A program made the translations under genes and the position numbers. Of a stretch of 64,000 bases of DNA, positions 55,761-64,000 are shown one piece after another. The notes beneath the pieces are model-generated. The model did no database searches. It worked only from the letters and a program-made list of their open reading frames with translations, and was not told where the DNA came from. The stretch comes from Floricoccus penangensis (GTDB taxonomy: Bacteria; Bacillota; Bacilli; Lactobacillales; Streptococcaceae). Each line of letters opens with the position of its first letter. Within the stretch, counting starts at the first letter, position 1. The stretch spans positions 62,001 to 126,000 of the forward strand of contig NZ_MKIQ01000003.1 of assembly GCF_001832885.1 (NCBI RefSeq), read 5' to 3'.

Positions 55761-55793
55761 AAAAATCTGCTAGAAAATTTCTAACAGATCTTT
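55761..55793 (-). terminator. terminator after mraY
   Basis: Stem ATCTGCTAGAAA (55765-55776) with TTTCTAACAGAT (55778-55789), one mismatch, T-rich on both sides; on the minus strand a run of six T follows. It separates the cell-wall operon from the cysteine promoter. Confidence 0.8.
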
Positions 55794-55805
55794 TATAATT
55801 CTCTT

Positions 55806-56801
55806 TTATTTGTATGTTGCAAAATAAATTATCAATGCTAATGCACTTCCAAAGAATCCAATAGCCCAGAAAAGGAAATCAACCTTCCACTCACTCCATG
55901 CTTTACCATGACCAGTGAATCCACCAAGTTCAAAGTGATGGTGTACTGGTGTCATTCTGAAAATTCTTTTTCCGCCTGAGAACTTAAAGTAGCTAACTTG
56001 AAGCATAACCGATAATGTCTCGAAAACATATACAATACCAATTAATAATAATGTCCACTCAGCATGCAGCAGGATTGAAATAATAGCTAACAATCCACCC
56101 AATGCAAGGCTTCCAACGTCTCCCATAAATATTTTGGCAGGTTTATGGTTGTAGTAAAAGAAAGCAAGTAGCCCACCAATTGTAGTCATAATTATCAACA
56201 AGACATCAAATTGTTTTTGATTATAAGCTATCACTGCATAAGCAGCAAGTGAGATTACGACCGAAATACTAGCTAATCCATCAATACCATCTGTTAGGTT
56301 AACAGCATTTGAGAACCCAACTAACCAAAAGATTAGAAAGATTGCGAAGAATATACCAACATTAACTTTTAAACCAAAAATATTGATAAAGTTTGCTCCT
56401 TCTTCATGCATAAAGATAAAGTAGGCAAGTATACCAGTTAAAATCTGAGCGATTAACTTTTGTAGGCTTGTAAGTCCTTGATTGATTTGTCTAAATACTT
56501 TCAAGAAATCGTCAGCAAATCCGACAGCTGCATAAATTGCAAATACTATCCAAGCAATCCAAAACGGAGGTGTTAGAACTCCGTATATTATTGCAAATAG
56601 CAAAGATACAAGGAGAGAAGCTACTACGAAAACAATTCCTCCCATAGTAGGTGTTCCTGCTTTTTGCGCATGTTGGTGTACATCTTCATGCATTTGTTGA
56701 CCACCAATTTTTTTCTTATGGAAAAATTTAATAAACTCTGGAATTGCTAGGAATGTTACAATGAAGGTAACAATTCCAGCAATTATTGTTTCGAATGTCA
56801 T
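55806..56801 (-). CDS. mraY: phospho-N-acetylmuramoyl-pentapeptide transferase
   Basis: A 331-residue ten-helix membrane enzyme forming lipid I from UDP-MurNAc-pentapeptide and undecaprenyl phosphate. Conserved features: GTPTMGG near residue 51, [12 protein letters not shown] (Asp-Asp), [25 protein letters not shown], and the histidine cluster [10 protein letters not shown]. Length is normal. SD AGGAG; 1 nt after pbpX stop. Last gene of the rsmH-ftsL-pbpX-mraY cluster. Confidence 0.97.
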   Translation of the reverse strand: MTFETIIAGIVTFIVTFLAIPEFIKFFHKKKIGGQQMHEDVHQHAQKAGTPTMGGIVFVVASLLVSLLFAIIYGVLTPPFWIAWIVFAIYAAVGFADDFLKVFRQINQGLTSLQKLIAQILTGILAYFIFMHEEGANFINIFGLKVNVGIFFAIFLIFWLVGFSNAVNLTDGIDGLASISVVISLAAYAVIAYNQKQFDVLLIIMTTIGGLLAFFYYNHKPAKIFMGDVGSLALGGLLAIISILLHAEWTLLLIGIVYVFETLSVMLQVSYFKFSGGKRIFRMTPVHHHFELGGFTGHGKAWSEWKVDFLFWAIGFFGSALALIIYFATYK

Positions 56802-56802
56802 T

Positions 56803-59049
56803 TTATACTCCTAAATTCACTACTAATTTCTTATTTTTTGAAATATCTGCGTTCATTTCAATACTTTGGCCTATTACCTTATTTCCTGTACCTGTAAATT
56901 CGACCTCTAAGTCCATCCATTCAGCAAATTTTTCAGTATCAAATTTTGTCCAGCCATAAATATCTGGCATAGTAATTTCACCATCAGTTAATAATAATAT
57001 TCTTCTATTAGGATTAACTGAAGTACCTTCACTAACAGACTGCTTAATAATTTTTCCGCCATCACCAATAATAACTGGTGCAAGAATTTCACGTCTCAAC
57101 TCTTGTGCTGTCATATTTGGTTTTTCACCAACATAATTCTTTATTTTTATTTTTTCTGTTTCAAGTCCAGTATCAGCTATAGCTAAAGTATCTTTCATTT
57201 CCATTGCTCTAGTTAATAGTGGATTTGCAACATCTGCTATATAATCAAGCTTCCAGTTTGTAGGCTCTTTCATTGTCATATACATTATATACTCAGGATT
57301 TTCAGTTGGTGTTATTACTACAGCTGAATACACGTATTGAGTAGCCCCTTTTAAGTATCCACCACCATCTTTAGCATCAGCAGCAATTTGGGCAGTACCA
57401 GTTTTCACCGAAACATTCTGTCCTTCAACTTGGAAATATGGACTATTATTAGAAAAATTATAAGCAGTACCATAAACTGGATCTGTACCTACATTTATCA
57501 TATATTGAAGAGTTTGATTGGCTGCTAAAGCATCAACAGGCTTACCAACAATTTCAGGTGTAACCTGTCTAACTTTATTATTTGTTACAATTCGATTTAT
57601 AAAATGAGGCTCTAACATTGTACCGCTATTACTTATCGCTAAGTAACCTCTAATCATCTGCAACTGGTTTACACCAATACCTTGACCAAATGAACTCATA
57701 CCATTTGTTACAGTATTGTTATCAGGAAATTGCCCAGCTTCTTCAGTTCCAGCTCCCATATTTGTTCGAGTTCCAAATTTGAATCTCTCTAAATAATTAC
57801 GCCAAACTTTATCACCCATTTTTTTCTCTAAAATAGTCATACCAATATTACTTGATAAAGCGAAACCTTGTGGGAAGGTCATTGTTCTACCATTAGGATT
57901 TATACTAACATCCCAGTCATGAATTTCTTGACCATCAATTACGTATGTACCACTAGTATAATATTCGTTTGGATTCATTACATTTGTATTTATTGCAGAT
58001 GCAAGAGTGAATATCTTCATTGTTGAACCAGGTTCATAATTAGTTTGATAAAGGAAATTCGCCCAAGGGAAATTTTCTTTATCTAAACCTTCTTTTGTTT
58101 CTGGATTAAAGGTTGGTCTCTGTGTTGTAGCTAAAATCTCACCTGTGTCAGCCTTTACTAAAGTAGCAGCAAGTTCTTTTGCATCTGCCCCTTTTGTAGC
58201 ACTATCAACTAATGATTCAAGATAAGTCTGAAGAGAAGAATCCAGTGTCGTATAAACATCACTACCATCAGTAGCCTCTTTTATTGATTCAACAGTACCT
58301 GGTAATGGAACACCAAGTTTACTTTTTTGTAATACCTGAACTCCATTCTTACCACTAAGAGTTGAGTTTAGGCTAGCTTCTATACCATTTACGCCAATTA
58401 GACCTTTCGACTCATCGTTATTCTCTAGAGTAGCTTGTCCAATGAAATGAGATGCAAATTGACCATTAGGATAACTTCTTGATAAATGAGGTTCAAACTT
58501 TATACCTTTGACTTTTTGTTTCTCTGCTTCCTTTTCGATTTTATCACGAGTACTGAAGTCAATATTTGAACCTTTTGTACCAAAATAAATATATTTTTTA
58601 TCTTTATCGTTAAGCTGTTCAGAAACGTAGTTAGTATCCATTCCTAAATTGTCTTTAAATATCTTCTCAATATTCTTAAAGTCATTACTGTTAGCATATA
58701 GTCGTTCTTCTTTATTATTTACATAATTCGTATCCGTAATTACATAAACAGTATAACTACTTGAATCTATTGCAATTGGAACTCCGTTACGATCAAAAAT
58801 TGTACCTCGCTTCGCCTGTATTACTTGAGTTGATTGTACATTTTTTTTCGACTTATCTGAAAGACTTTCTCCCGCGACATGGTCAGTTCCAACAATCCAT
58901 ATTAATCTTAAAGCAAAAACGACAAATAATAAAATCGTAACAAAAAATAAACTTTGCTCAACTCGTTTTCTATTTTGACCAGGCGTTAGATTTGCTTTTT
59001 TAATATATTTCTTTATTATTTCCCATGGAATCAAAAAGATTTTTTTCAT
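56803..59049 (-). CDS. pbpX: penicillin-binding protein 2X (class B, PASTA)
   Basis: A 748-residue septal transpeptidase. One N-terminal membrane helix (about residues 32-55), a dimerisation domain with [15 protein letters not shown], and a transpeptidase with SxxK in [12 protein letters not shown] in ALSSNIGM and KTG in VKTGTAQI. Two PASTA domains close the protein (about residues 630-748). All motifs look like those of a penicillin-sensitive enzyme, though resistance cannot be judged from motifs alone. The start overlaps the ftsL stop by 4 nt. Confidence 0.96.
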   Translation of the reverse strand: MKKIFLIPWEIIKKYIKKANLTPGQNRKRVEQSLFFVTILLFVVFALRLIWIVGTDHVAGESLSDKSKKNVQSTQVIQAKRGTIFDRNGVPIAIDSSSYTVYVITDTNYVNNKEERLYANSNDFKNIEKIFKDNLGMDTNYVSEQLNDKDKKYIYFGTKGSNIDFSTRDKIEKEAEKQKVKGIKFEPHLSRSYPNGQFASHFIGQATLENNDESKGLIGVNGIEASLNSTLSGKNGVQVLQKSKLGVPLPGTVESIKEATDGSDVYTTLDSSLQTYLESLVDSATKGADAKELAATLVKADTGEILATTQRPTFNPETKEGLDKENFPWANFLYQTNYEPGSTMKIFTLASAINTNVMNPNEYYTSGTYVIDGQEIHDWDVSINPNGRTMTFPQGFALSSNIGMTILEKKMGDKVWRNYLERFKFGTRTNMGAGTEEAGQFPDNNTVTNGMSSFGQGIGVNQLQMIRGYLAISNSGTMLEPHFINRIVTNNKVRQVTPEIVGKPVDALAANQTLQYMINVGTDPVYGTAYNFSNNSPYFQVEGQNVSVKTGTAQIAADAKDGGGYLKGATQYVYSAVVITPTENPEYIMYMTMKEPTNWKLDYIADVANPLLTRAMEMKDTLAIADTGLETEKIKIKNYVGEKPNMTAQELRREILAPVIIGDGGKIIKQSVSEGTSVNPNRRILLLTDGEITMPDIYGWTKFDTEKFAEWMDLEVEFTGTGNKVIGQSIEMNADISKNKKLVVNLGV

Positions 59050-59423
59050 TTTGTTGCTTTCCGTATATTTTTGTTATTAGATCTCAGGTTATTATTTTCT
59101 GCAATCTTAATAACCCTTTCCGATCTTGATAGTTCCTGAATTTGTTGATCTAGCTCCTCATGTCTAGTTTTCTTCTTATCAATTTCATATTGTACATCAG
59201 AGAGGTTTTGTTCAGTTTGCATGACTTTTGTCCTCACGAAAACTGTGCCAATAGCAATAATAATCGCTGTAAAGATAATTACAAGATAAAATGACTTTTC
59301 TATTTTTGTCATTTTATTCATAATATTCGTCAACAAGTTTGATGACACAGATTCTGCACGAATATTGTAACTATCTTCTTTGGCAGCTGATGAAATATCA
59401 AATACTTTTTTAGGTTTAGCCAT
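59046..59423 (-). CDS. ftsL: cell division protein FtsL
   Basis: A 125-residue bitopic protein: about 40 cytoplasmic residues, one helix (FYLVIIFTAIIIAIGTVFV), and an extracytoplasmic coiled coil (YEIDKKKTRHEELDQQIQEL). The low sequence conservation is usual; the call rests on topology and its place between rsmH and pbpX. It would form the FtsL-DivIC-FtsQ complex activating septal synthesis. Confidence 0.9.
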   Translation of the reverse strand: MAKPKKVFDISSAAKEDSYNIRAESVSSNLLTNIMNKMTKIEKSFYLVIIFTAIIIAIGTVFVRTKVMQTEQNLSDVQYEIDKKKTRHEELDQQIQELSRSERVIKIAENNNLRSNNKNIRKATK

Positions 59424-59455
59424 GACTTACGCTTCCTTATCTATCACTTGATTGA

Positions 59456-60400
59456 TTATTTTTCCTTAAGTTTCTGAGCAACTCGTAATTTTGCACTGTG
59501 TGCACGATTATTATTCTCTAGTTCTTCTGGACTCGCCAAAATTGGCTTACGATTAACCAATTCTAAAATTGGTTTAAGCTCGTCAGGAATAAAAGGCAAA
59601 CCTCTTGGAACATCAACTGTACTATATTCTTTAAAAATATTTTTTGTTAGCCTATCCTCTAAAGAATGAAATGTTATAACACTAATTCTACCATCAATAT
59701 TCAGCAGATCAATTGCTTGTTCAATTGAATCTTCTGCTGCACCAAGTTCATCATTAACTTCAATTCTAATTGATTGAAAAATTCGTTTGGCTGGATGTCC
59801 TTTTTTCTTCAATTCCTTTTGAGGTAATGCCGACTTAATGACTTCAGAAAGTTGCGTTGTTGTCTCAATAGGTTCAATTTTTCTAGCGCTTTCAATTTTT
59901 CTAGCTATTTGTTTTGAGTATTTTTCTTCTCCATAGCGATAGAAAATTCTAACCAAGTCACTATATTGGTATTTGTTAACTACTTCAAAGGCAGTTAAAT
60001 CAGAAGATTGATCCATTCTCATATCTAACTTTGCTTCATTTCGATATGAAAATCCTCTACCAACATCATCAAATTGTGGACTTGATACGCCTAAGTCATA
60101 GAGAATACCATCGATTTTTTCAATACCTAAATCACTAAGTGCACTTTTTATATTTCTAAAGTTGTCTTTTATTAGAGTCACAGAGCCTTGCTCTATATAT
60201 TTTTTTAATTTAATTTTTGCATTATCATGGGCTACTTGATCTTGATCAAAGGCATACAAATGACCAGTAGTCAATTTATCTAGCAGGTATTTACTGTGCC
60301 CTGCACCGCCCATTGTGGCATCAACATAAATACCATCAGGTTTTACATTGAGCATATCTACAGTTTCATGTAAGAGAACTGTCTCGTGTTTAAATTCCAT
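59456..60400 (-). CDS. rsmH: 16S rRNA (cytosine(1402)-N(4))-methyltransferase
   Basis: A 314-residue SAM-dependent methyltransferase (MraW). [29 protein letters not shown] (SAM site), [20 protein letters not shown], and [11 protein letters not shown] are all family motifs. It methylates C1402 in the decoding centre. First gene of the division cluster, with a TGCTATAAT extended -10 about 30 nt upstream of the ATG and SD GTGAGA. Confidence 0.96.
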   Translation of the reverse strand: MEFKHETVLLHETVDMLNVKPDGIYVDATMGGAGHSKYLLDKLTTGHLYAFDQDQVAHDNAKIKLKKYIEQGSVTLIKDNFRNIKSALSDLGIEKIDGILYDLGVSSPQFDDVGRGFSYRNEAKLDMRMDQSSDLTAFEVVNKYQYSDLVRIFYRYGEEKYSKQIARKIESARKIEPIETTTQLSEVIKSALPQKELKKKGHPAKRIFQSIRIEVNDELGAAEDSIEQAIDLLNIDGRISVITFHSLEDRLTKNIFKEYSTVDVPRGLPFIPDELKPILELVNRKPILASPEELENNNRAHSAKLRVAQKLKEK

Positions 60401-60429
60401 ATTATCTCACTTTCAAACCGATGTGTAAA

Positions 60430-60438
60430 ATTATAGCA
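60430..60438 (-). promoter_or_regulatory. extended -10 promoter of the rsmH cluster
   Basis: Minus-strand TGC-TATAAT (-10 at 60435-60430), 29 nt before the rsmH ATG. The same TATGCTATAAT occurs again at about 60548-60558, but no gene start follows it closely. Confidence 0.55.
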
Positions 60439-60521
60439 TATTTTCAATTATTAATAAATTATCAGTAAATTTTTTGAAATAAAAAAATACTAATTTTTCA
60501 AAAGCAATGCTATTAGTATAA

Positions 60522-60545
60522 CAAAAAAGGCTTAAATAAGCCTTT
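60522..60545 (-). terminator. terminator after recN
   Basis: Stem AAAGGCTT (60526-60533) with AAGCCTTT (60538-60545), loop AAAT, T run of six on the minus strand. It lies about 90 nt after the recN stop. The surrounding gap 60401-60633 has no gene that I believe. Confidence 0.9.
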
Positions 60546-60633
60546 AATATTATAGCATATTTTTTATTAATTTTTAATGACTTGGCTGAAACATTCTTAA
60601 TATATTTTTGTTCAAGGTTTGGAAAACGCTTCA

Positions 60634-62301
60634 CTATTTTACTAATAATTTTTCAGCTTGTGCACGTGCTTCCTTACTAATATCATCACCTGCAAGCATT
60701 TTCGCAATCTCCTCGACACGTTCTTCATAGTCAAGTTTTCTTACTGTAGATGTCGTAACATCATCACTGCTTTGTTTTTCAATATAAAATTGAGTATCAG
60801 CAATTGCAACTACTTGTGGTAAATGAGAAATACATAAAACCTGTCCTGCTGCAGAAATCTTGTAAATTTTATTAGCAATAGCTTGTGCGACTCTTCCTGA
60901 CACACCAGTATCGACTTCATCAAATACAATACTTGTCTTATTTTCTTTACGAGAAAATGATGATTTAATTGCTAGCATTAAACGACTTAACTCTCCACCA
61001 GATGCTGTCTTTGCTAGTGGTTTAAAACCTTCACCTGGGTTTGTTTGAATAAAGAATTCAATGTGTTCATTACCTTGGCGATTGAATTTTGCTTTTTCGA
61101 AATTAACTTTGAAATCTGCTTTTTCCATATAAAGATCTTTTAATTCATTTTTTATATCTTTTTCAAGATCAGAAGCAAGTTTCCGTCTCATATCATTTAG
61201 GTTATTACTAGCGATGACCAACTCTTTCTCAGCATCTTTAACTAGAGTTTCAAGACTTTCGTTATCATTCTCACCGCCAGTTAAGTCAGCAAGTTCGTTT
61301 TTAATATTATCAAGGTAAGATAAAACGTCTGAAAGCTCAGGCCCGTATTTCTTTTTAAGGGTAGCTAATACTGCAATTCTATCCTCTAAAAACATCAATT
61401 CATTTGGATTGAATTCTAAGTCATCTAAGGCTTTAGCTAGACTAGCAGTAACATCTTCCAAAATATAATAACTCTCAGCTACCTTCGATGAAATTTCCTT
61501 ATATAATGGTGAAAAATCTTCAATTGTTTCAACTTCGTTCATTGCATTTCTAACATTCGAAAGACTTGAATAATCTTCATCATCTAATGCTGCATAGGCA
61601 ATATTTAAAGAATCAACGATATTTTTACTATTTACCAAAATTTCTCTACGTGCTTGAAGTTTTTCATCTTCAGTTAAATCAATTTCAGCAGTCTGAATCT
61701 CATCAATCTGAAATTGAAGAACATCAATTCTTTGAGCAAATTCTTGTTCATTTCTTTTTCTTTCAAGTAACTTGGAGCGAAGATTTCTATATGTTTCAAA
61801 TTTATCTTGATAAGCTTTTTTAACGGCTATGAATTCTTTTCCACCAAACTCATCAAGCATTACCTGATGCTGCTTTGGATTCATTAACTCTTGATGATCA
61901 TGCTGTCCATGAATATCAACAAGATGTTCTCCAATTTCCCGAAGGCTTGTCAAATTAACCATTTGACCATTAATACGACAAACGCTTCTACCATTTGAGA
62001 AAATTTCACGTCTTAATATCAACTCACCTGTATCTTCAATACCTAACTGCTCTAATTTTTCATTTATTCCAGCAGTTGTTTCATAGAAAAACAATCCTTC
62101 TATTTGGGATTTATCTGCACCATGGCGAACGAAATCAACACTTGCCCGACTACCTAAAAGTAGATTCATAGCATCAATTATAATTGACTTCCCTGCTCCT
62201 GTTTCACCTGTTAAAATAGTCATTCCATTATCAAACTGAAGATGGATGTCTTCAATTATGGCAAAATTTTTAATAGAAATATCTTGTAAAATATTACTCA
62301 C
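60634..62301 (-). CDS. recN: DNA repair protein RecN
   Basis: A 555-residue SMC-like ATPase acting in double-strand break repair. Walker A GETGAGKSIIIDAMNLLLGSRA, coiled-coil arms, and the C-terminal signature SGGELSRLMLAIK plus VFDEVDTGVSG are clear (quoted in parts). The outer frame begins with GTG at 62301, but that GTG is inside a near-perfect SD (TTAGGAGGTGA). The family alignment starts at ILQDISIKNFAII, whose first codon is ATT at 62292, 5 nt after the SD, so ATT is the probable start. The SD is inside the end of argR. Confidence 0.95.
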   Translation of the reverse strand: MSNILQDISIKNFAIIEDIHLQFDNGMTILTGETGAGKSIIIDAMNLLLGSRASVDFVRHGADKSQIEGLFFYETTAGINEKLEQLGIEDTGELILRREIFSNGRSVCRINGQMVNLTSLREIGEHLVDIHGQHDHQELMNPKQHQVMLDEFGGKEFIAVKKAYQDKFETYRNLRSKLLERKRNEQEFAQRIDVLQFQIDEIQTAEIDLTEDEKLQARREILVNSKNIVDSLNIAYAALDDEDYSSLSNVRNAMNEVETIEDFSPLYKEISSKVAESYYILEDVTASLAKALDDLEFNPNELMFLEDRIAVLATLKKKYGPELSDVLSYLDNIKNELADLTGGENDNESLETLVKDAEKELVIASNNLNDMRRKLASDLEKDIKNELKDLYMEKADFKVNFEKAKFNRQGNEHIEFFIQTNPGEGFKPLAKTASGGELSRLMLAIKSSFSRKENKTSIVFDEVDTGVSGRVAQAIANKIYKISAAGQVLCISHLPQVVAIADTQFYIEKQSSDDVTTSTVRKLDYEERVEEIAKMLAGDDISKEARAQAEKLLVK

Positions 62302-62719
62302 CTCCTAACAAACGATAGATTATTAGAGCGTCTTCCTCCGAATATGCAACCAAAAGTAAACTATCATCGTCTGCTACGAGTGAAAAAATGCGGCGTCCAT
62401 ATGATTCAAGCAAATTACGCTTAGCTAGCATTGCATGTCCTGGACCTGTTTTTATGGAAAGCATCTTGTCTAGAACTTCTATATCCAAAATTAAAGATAG
62501 ATATGACTTATCTTTTTGTCCTGATGGAAGACTATAACGATATCCGCCCGATTTAGCTGGGACCTTTACTAATCCCATTTCTTTAATATCACGAGAAATT
62601 GTTGCCTGAGTTACGTCGATATTTTTTTCTTGCAGATTTTTAACTAATTCATCTTGAGTTTTTATATCTTGGCTTGAAAGAAGCTCTTCAATTTCTTTTA
62701 TACGATCTGCTTTTTTCAT
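62294..62719 (-). CDS. argR: arginine repressor-family regulator
   Basis: A 141-residue ArgR/AhrC. The N-terminal winged helix has IKEIEELL, QDELVKNLQEKNIDVTQATISRDIKEM (HTH with SRD, quoted in parts), and the C-terminal arginine-binding domain has GPGHAMLAKR and LVADDDSLLLVAY. The hexamerisation aspartates (DDD) are present. It is the copy linked with recN, as across Firmicutes. Other arg genes are not in this window. Confidence 0.94.
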   Translation of the reverse strand: MKKADRIKEIEELLSSQDIKTQDELVKNLQEKNIDVTQATISRDIKEMGLVKVPAKSGGYRYSLPSGQKDKSYLSLILDIEVLDKMLSIKTGPGHAMLAKRNLLESYGRRIFSLVADDDSLLLVAYSEEDALIIYRLLGGE

Positions 62720-62722
62720 TTA

Positions 62723-63541
62723 TTATTTATTATCCTTTAATTCTTGATGTGCATTTTCAACAACTTGATCAATTTGCTCAGTTGATACTTCAGTATCTTT
62801 TCCATCCTTCTTCAAATGTACAAGAAATTCCATATTACCATGGCCACCCTTGATTGGTGAATGTGTTAATCCTAGGACTGAATAGCCTATTCCATGGGCA
62901 ATATTTGTAACCTTGACAATCGTTTCCTTATGAACATTAGCGTCTTTAATAATCCCATGTTTCCCAATCTGTTCCCTACCTGCTTCAAATTGCGGTTTAA
63001 TCAAGGCAACAACTTCACCTTGATCTTCTAAAATCTCAAATAGTGGTGGAAGAATTAAACCAAGGGAAATAAAACTAACATCAATTGAAGAGAAACTTGG
63101 AAGGCCATCTTTAAAATCATCTGGTTTAGCGTAACGGAAATTAAATTGCTCCATCACGACAACTCGGTCATCTTGACGAATTTTCCAAGCAAGTTGATTT
63201 GTACCAACATCAAGAGCATAGCTTAGCTTAGCACCAGATTGGAGCATTACATCAGTAAATCCACCAGTAGATGCACCAATATCAAGTACAGTTTTATCAT
63301 CTACTGAAATATCAAAATATTCTAAAGCACGTTCAAGTTTCAAACCACCTCGTGACACATATTTAAGTTTCTCACCTTTTATATGCAATTCAGTTGCAGC
63401 ATCAATCTTTTCTCCTGGCTTATCAAAACGAAGGTTATCCGTATTATAAACAAGACCAGCCATTATTCCTCTCTTGGCTTTCTCTCTGGTATCAAAAAGC
63501 CCTTGTTCGTAAGCTAGAACATCAACACGTTCCTTTGCCAT
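62723..63541 (-). CDS. tlyA: TlyA-family rRNA 2'-O-ribose methyltransferase
   Basis: A 272-residue protein with an N-terminal S4 domain (KERVDVLAYEQGL, REKAKRGIMAGLV) and an FtsJ-like methyltransferase domain: VLDIGASTGGFTDVMLQSGA (SAM site), LDVGTNQLAWKIR, SIDVSFISLGLILPP (catalytic region) and IKPQFEAGREQIG. Often named hemolysin A; the probable role is rRNA ribose methylation. SD AGGAGAAT. 11 nt after ispA and 3 nt before argR. Confidence 0.92.
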   Translation of the reverse strand: MAKERVDVLAYEQGLFDTREKAKRGIMAGLVYNTDNLRFDKPGEKIDAATELHIKGEKLKYVSRGGLKLERALEYFDISVDDKTVLDIGASTGGFTDVMLQSGAKLSYALDVGTNQLAWKIRQDDRVVVMEQFNFRYAKPDDFKDGLPSFSSIDVSFISLGLILPPLFEILEDQGEVVALIKPQFEAGREQIGKHGIIKDANVHKETIVKVTNIAHGIGYSVLGLTHSPIKGGHGNMEFLVHLKKDGKDTEVSTEQIDQVVENAHQELKDNK

Positions 63542-63552
63542 TTATTCTCCTA

Positions 63553-64000
63553 TTACTTATCGTTTATATCTAGCATATTAATTAACTCTAGGACACTTGT
63601 TGGCCAAAAGTCATTCTCATCTGATAATTCTTTTATTATTTGTCTTGCAGAATATAATTCATTTTCCAAAGCCTCTTTAGCACCTTCAAGACCAAGAAAC
63701 TTAACATAAGTTGCCTTATCTTCCTCAATATCTTTGCCCGGAGTTTTTCCAATTTCTGCAAAATCAGCTGTTACATCTTTTATATCATCCCTAATTTGAA
63801 AGGCAAGACCAATATGTTCACCAAGTTTACGAAGCTTTTCAACTATCCTCTCATCTGCTTGTGCAACAATAGCTGCTGCTACAAATGGAAAAGTTAGCAT
63901 TCTTCCCGTTTTCAAAGCATGAATCTGCTTAAGCCCATCAAGGCTGATTTCTTTTTGCTCACTATCCATATCTAATACTTGACCGGCTACCATTCCATAA
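63553..64000 (-). CDS. ispA: farnesyl diphosphate synthase (partial, cut at window end)
   Basis: The C-terminal half of a polyprenyl synthetase. Visible motifs are GMVAGQVLDMD at the window edge, LKTGRMLTFP, and the second Asp-rich motif FQIRDDIKDVTAD, then GKDIEEDKATYVKFLG. The frame is open to the window end, so the N-terminal half with the first DDxxD lies outside. The product makes farnesyl diphosphate for undecaprenyl lipids. It is upstream of tlyA, the standard xseB-ispA-tlyA-argR-recN order. Confidence 0.93.
   Translation of the reverse strand, partial: YGMVAGQVLDMDSEQKEISLDGLKQIHALKTGRMLTFPFVAAAIVAQADERIVEKLRKLGEHIGLAFQIRDDIKDVTADFAEIGKTPGKDIEEDKATYVKFLGLEGAKEALENELYSARQIIKELSDENDFWPTSVLELINMLDINDK

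Noticed and set aside
60431-60634. 67-codon minus-strand frame after recN
   Set aside because: It runs through the recN terminator at 60522-60545 and the rsmH promoter, and starts at the recN stop without protein-like conservation signs.

Overview
The window is AT-rich chromosomal DNA of a low-GC Gram-positive bacterium, most likely of the family Streptococcaceae and nearer to Lactococcus or Floricoccus than to typical Streptococcus; the genus is an inference. The grounds are the order rsmH-ftsL-pbpX-mraY, the cluster ispA-tlyA-argR-recN, the class Ib set nrdHIEF, an AmaP-DUF2273-Asp23 stress operon, a secreted LysM/Apf-type protein, a sucrose phosphorylase and a PyrR-attenuated pyr operon. 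No rRNA, tRNA, CRISPR array, prophage or insertion sequence was seen.

Layout. 1-1.6 kb: a HAD phosphatase, a P-loop kinase-like protein and a 59-residue protein. 1.6-6.5 kb: envelope and stress genes (Apf-like secreted protein, CsbD protein, YeiH-type exporter, amaP-DUF2273-asp23). 6.5-12 kb: mostly minus strand, with a paired four-helix DMT transporter, an alpha/beta hydrolase, folC, a DUF998-like membrane protein and a 2H phosphoesterase. 12-20.9 kb: an accessory-looking stretch with an FMN reductase, EcsC, sucrose phosphorylase, an esterase-ROK kinase fusion, trhO, two unannotated 49-residue membrane proteins, and a coupled MazG / GIY-YIG-DUF2075 helicase pair. 20.9-34.1 kb: one long pyrimidine operon (pyrR-pyrP-fnr-pyrB-carA-carB-pyrK-pyrD-pyrF-pyrE-pyrC) behind a promoter, PyrR-binding loop and terminator. 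34.1-39.2 kb: aquaporin, glmS, rluD, lspA and an unknown TIM-barrel protein. 39.4-47.6 kb: an M20 amidohydrolase, a VOC-family pseudogene and the unusual operon parE-ktrB-ktrA-parC. 47.9-52.5 kb: plsY and nrdHIEF with NrdR boxes. 52.7-55.7 kb: a methionine-to-cysteine (reverse transsulfuration) operon. 55.8-64 kb: division and cell-wall genes, then recN-argR-tlyA-ispA, with ispA cut by the window edge.

The most striking observation lies upstream of the cysteine operon. A strong promoter drives an SD-preceded 33-codon reading frame holding four consecutive Cys codons, followed by an intrinsic terminator and then mccA-mccB-yrrT. This has the form of a ribosome-mediated cysteine attenuator. Other notable items are a dispersed repeat of about 80-103 bp found at gene ends (four copies, with a possible relative between carA and carB), three genes whose extended -10 element sits 6-7 nt before the ATG and that lack an SD (plsY, trhO, lspA: probable leaderless mRNAs), a probable ATT start codon for recN, NrdR boxes that can also fold as the plsY terminator, and the GIY-YIG-helicase/MazG pair as a candidate defence or nucleic-acid stress module.
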